A program made the translations under genes and the position numbers. Under the pieces are notes generated by a model. The model was not told where the DNA came from, did no database searches, and saw only the letters and a program-made list of their open reading frames with translations. A stretch of DNA of 33,445 nt. Source: Acidimicrobiia bacterium (GTDB lineage: Bacteria > Actinomycetota > Acidimicrobiia > Acidimicrobiales > Bin134). Shown piece by piece: positions 31,212-33,445 of the stretch. The stretch's first letter is position 1; each line of letters opens with the position of its first letter. The stretch covers positions 1-33,445 of the forward strand of contig VYEX01000037.1 of assembly GCA_009842675.1 (NCBI GenBank). Reading direction: 5' to 3'.

Positions 31212-31218
31212 GACCGGC

Positions 31219-32205
31219 GTGGCTCGAGTGTTCTCTGGCATCCAGCCGTCCGGCGGCATGCACCTGGGCAATCTGCTGGGCGCGCTGCGCAACTGGGTGG
31301 CCTACCAGCACGAGCACGACGCGGTGTACTGCGTAGTGGATCTCCACGCTCTGACCACCGCCCCCGACCCGGCTGAGCTGCGGGATAACACCCTGGCCGC
31401 GGCGGCCATGCTCCTGTCGGTGGGCATCGACCCCGATCGGTCCACTCTGTTCGTGCAGAGCTCGGTGAGCGAGCACGCCGAACTGGCCTGGATGATGGAG
31501 TGCACCGTGGGCTTCGGGGAGCTGCGCCGCATGACCCAGTTCAAGGACAAGTCCGACCGGTCTGAATTCGTGTCGGCCGGGCTGTTCACCTACCCCGCCC
31601 TTCAGGCGTCGGACATCTTGCTGTACGACACCGACCTGGTGCCGGTGGGCGACGACCAGCGCCAGCACATCGAGCTGTGCCGGGACATCGCCGAGCGCTT
31701 CAACCGGCGCTACGGCGAGACTTTCGTAGTGCCCGCCCATGTGATCCCCGAGGCGGGAGCCCGGGTGATGGATCTCCAGAATCCGGGCGACAAGATGTCC
31801 AAGTCGCTGGAGTCCGCTGGCACTGTGGCCGTGCTGGAGGAGCCCGACAGCGTGACCCGCAAGTTCAAACGAGCCGTGACCGACAGCGACAACGAGGTCC
31901 ACTACGACCCCGGAAAGAAGCCGGGGGTGTCCAACCTGCTGGGCATCCTGGCATCGGCCACCGGGCGGACCCCGGAAGCGGTGGCCGATGACTATGCCCA
32001 GTACGGGCCGCTAAAGGCCGACACCGCCGAGGCAGTGAACGAGCTGCTCTCCCCCATACGGGAGCGGTACGCCGAGCTTTCGTCCGACCCCGCAGAGATC
32101 GCCCGGGTGCTGGCCGCCGGGGCCGAAAAGGCTCAGACGGTGGCGGCAGCCACCCTGAAGAGAGCCCGCGACAACGCGGGGCTCATCCCCCGTTCCCCCG
32201 CATAA
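31219..32205 (+). CDS. trpS: Tryptophanyl-tRNA synthetase
   Basis: A 328-residue class I synthetase charging tRNA-Trp. The HIGH-like motif is MHLGN in FSGIQPSGGMHLGNLLGAL, and KMSKS is intact (PGDKMSKSLES). Blocks VPVGDDQRQHIELCRDIAERFN and KFKRAVTDSDN are typical. GTG 31219 matches the family start; the very long upstream frame covers scpA and scpB antisense and is rejected. Confidence 0.96.
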   Translation: MARVFSGIQPSGGMHLGNLLGALRNWVAYQHEHDAVYCVVDLHALTTAPDPAELRDNTLAAAAMLLSVGIDPDRSTLFVQSSVSEHAELAWMMECTVGFGELRRMTQFKDKSDRSEFVSAGLFTYPALQASDILLYDTDLVPVGDDQRQHIELCRDIAERFNRRYGETFVVPAHVIPEAGARVMDLQNPGDKMSKSLESAGTVAVLEEPDSVTRKFKRAVTDSDNEVHYDPGKKPGVSNLLGILASATGRTPEAVADDYAQYGPLKADTAEAVNELLSPIRERYAELSSDPAEIARVLAAGAEKAQTVAAATLKRARDNAGLIPRSPA

Positions 32206-32231
32206 CCACAAACATCCACCTGAGGAGACCC

Positions 32232-33362
32232 GTGTCCGAGATCACCCCGTTCACCGTCGAAATCCCCGATGCCGCGCTGGAAGACCTTCGGCGCCGCCTG
32301 AGGGAGGCCCGCTGGCCCGACCAGATTCCCGGCGTCGGATGGGACTACGGCGCGGATATGGGCTACATCCAGGAGCTGGCCCGGTACTGGGCTGACGAGT
32401 ACGACTGGCGGGCGGCAGAGGCCGAGATGAACGAGCTCGACCACTTCACCACCACCATCGACGGCCAGAACATTCACTTCATCCACCAGCGCTCCCCCCA
32501 TCCCGACGCCTATCCCCTGGTCATCAGCCACGGATGGCCGGGATCGGTGGTGGAGTTCCTCGACATGATCGGTCCGCTGACCCACCCCGACGACCCGGCC
32601 GACGCCTTCCATGTGGTGGCCCCCTCGCTGCCCGGTTACGGCTTCTCGGGGCCGACTGCCGATCGGGGATGGGACACCGCCCGCACCGCCAAGGCGTTCG
32701 CCGAGCTGATGGCGCGGTTGGGATACGGACGCTATGGAGCCCAGGGGGGTGACTGGGGCTCGATGATCTCCCAGAACATCGGACGATACGACCCCGACCA
32801 CTGCGAAGCCGTACATGTGAACTTCCTTTTCGCCACCGCCCCCGAGGGCGGGCCCGGCGAGCTCACCGAGGCCGAGCAGGCCGGTCTGGCCCGGGCCAAC
32901 CTCTACTTCACCGAGGGGGCGGGCTACATGCAGATCCAGAGCACCAAGCCCCAGACCCTGGCCTACGGCCTGACCGACTCCGCCGTGGGCCAGCTGGCGT
33001 GGATCGCCGAGAAGTTCCTGGCCTGGACCGACAACAACGGCACCATCGAATCGGCGGTGAGCCGCGACCGCCTGCTCACCAATATCTCGCTGTATTGGTT
33101 CACCGCCACCGCGGGCTCTTCGGCCCGGATGTACTACGAGACGCTGCGCCCCGGCGGGGCTGGTTTGGGCGACCCTCTCGAAACCCCCCTGGGTATGGCC
33201 AGCTTTCCCATGGAGATCATGCAGGCCCCCCGGCACTGGCTGGACGACAACTACAACATCGTCCACTGGTCAGACATGGATGAGGGAGGCCACTTCGCGG
33301 CCATGGAGGAGCCCGAGGCCCTGGCCACCGACATCCGCGAGTTCTTCCGCCGCTTCCGGTAG
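32232..33362 (+). CDS. Epoxide hydrolase, EHN plus alpha/beta-hydrolase
   Basis: A 376-residue protein from GTG 32232, with GAGGAG at 32222-32227. The N-terminal EHN domain (FTVEIPDAALEDLRRRLREARWPD) is followed by an alpha/beta hydrolase: oxyanion motif HGWPGS, nucleophile Asp174 in GGDWGS, and His354 in GGHFAAME. This layout is that of microsomal-type epoxide hydrolases, which open epoxides through an ester intermediate. The substrate is unknown. It lies 26 bases after trpS, probably by chance rather than function. Confidence 0.93.
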   Translation: MSEITPFTVEIPDAALEDLRRRLREARWPDQIPGVGWDYGADMGYIQELARYWADEYDWRAAEAEMNELDHFTTTIDGQNIHFIHQRSPHPDAYPLVISHGWPGSVVEFLDMIGPLTHPDDPADAFHVVAPSLPGYGFSGPTADRGWDTARTAKAFAELMARLGYGRYGAQGGDWGSMISQNIGRYDPDHCEAVHVNFLFATAPEGGPGELTEAEQAGLARANLYFTEGAGYMQIQSTKPQTLAYGLTDSAVGQLAWIAEKFLAWTDNNGTIESAVSRDRLLTNISLYWFTATAGSSARMYYETLRPGGAGLGDPLETPLGMASFPMEIMQAPRHWLDDNYNIVHWSDMDEGGHFAAMEEPEALATDIREFFRRFR

Positions 33363-33378
33363 TAAGCAATACGTCAGT

Positions 33379-33445
33379 ATGAAGCTGCCGTCGCTGCCTC
33401 AGGGATTGGCCGCCAACGCGGCTCGGGGGGCGGGGCGGCTGTCGC
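33379..33445 (+). CDS. N-terminus of a possible MurT-like Mur ligase (partial)
   Basis: ATG 33379 opens a frame running off the window with 22 residues, beginning MKLPSLPQGLAANAARGAGR. The basic, Ala-rich start resembles actinobacterial MurT-type Mur ligases (LAV.AGR...RLSR), which amidate lipid II with GatD. This is a weak call from so few residues. Confidence 0.35.
   Translation, partial: MKLPSLPQGLAANAARGAGRLS

Noticed and set aside
29896..31218. A 440-residue N-terminal extension of trpS on the plus strand
   Set aside because: It lies antisense to scpB and scpA, has no recognisable domain, and TrpS begins at the canonical FSGIQPSG block.

Overview
This 33.4 kb window is ordinary chromosomal DNA of a high-GC actinomycete. 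The gcvH - garA-like - MerR - DUF151 - MerR cluster, the scpA-scpB-rluB run, the aroH-tyrA-aroA-cmk-plsC run and the GTG/TTG-rich, often leaderless starts all point to Actinomycetota. The fused Liv transporters, DUF2079 protein and D-aminoacylase-like protein suggest the Acidimicrobiia or relatives, but that is inference. UGA is an ordinary stop for many genes here. I see no insertion sequence, prophage, CRISPR array or rRNA. There is one tRNA, tRNA-Pro(GGG). No stretch over 300 bases lacks a gene.

Layout. 1-69 is the tail of an unidentified + strand gene. 66-5233 (minus) and 5331-7028 (plus) form a divergent branched-chain-amino-acid-type ABC transporter locus in unusual form: one polypeptide carries LivH, LivM and LivG, a second joins a complete MFS transporter to a LivF-type ATPase, and the binding lipoprotein lies opposite. 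7060-8653 holds two tandem lipoproteins that look truncated only because each has an in-frame TGA exactly at the first position of a thioredoxin/TlpA CxxC motif (UPTC and UTIC). The frame continues after the TGA through the rest of a TlpA-like domain in both, and the same GC hairpin follows each TGA. I read them as selenocysteine proteins; this is the main discovery of the window.

8661-14467 is a housekeeping block: gcvT, a nuclease-fold-like protein, MerR regulator, DUF151 nuclease, hpt, FtsR-like MerR, GarA-like FHA protein, gcvH and pgsA-like synthase on the minus strand, with a divergent HIT gene. 14464-17738 carries a DUF2079 membrane protein and an N-acyl-D-amino-acid deacylase homologue. 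tRNA-Pro, a 70-residue zinc-ribbon membrane protein, a DEAD-box helicase and a SpoIIE-type phosphatase follow.

20968-32205 is a conserved core: der and a DUF512 protein; divergent ispH; the coupled set scpA, scpB, rluB, aroH, tyrA, aroA, cmk, plsC (chromosome segregation, ribosome modification, aromatic amino acids, CMP kinase, phospholipid acylation); and divergent trpS. The window closes with an epoxide hydrolase and the first codons of a possible MurT-like ligase.

Regulation visible in the sequence: about ten genes have a TANNNT -10 element 6-9 bases before the start codon and no usable Shine-Dalgarno site, implying leaderless mRNAs. One divergent pair appears to share a single palindromic -10 inside a 22-bp gap.
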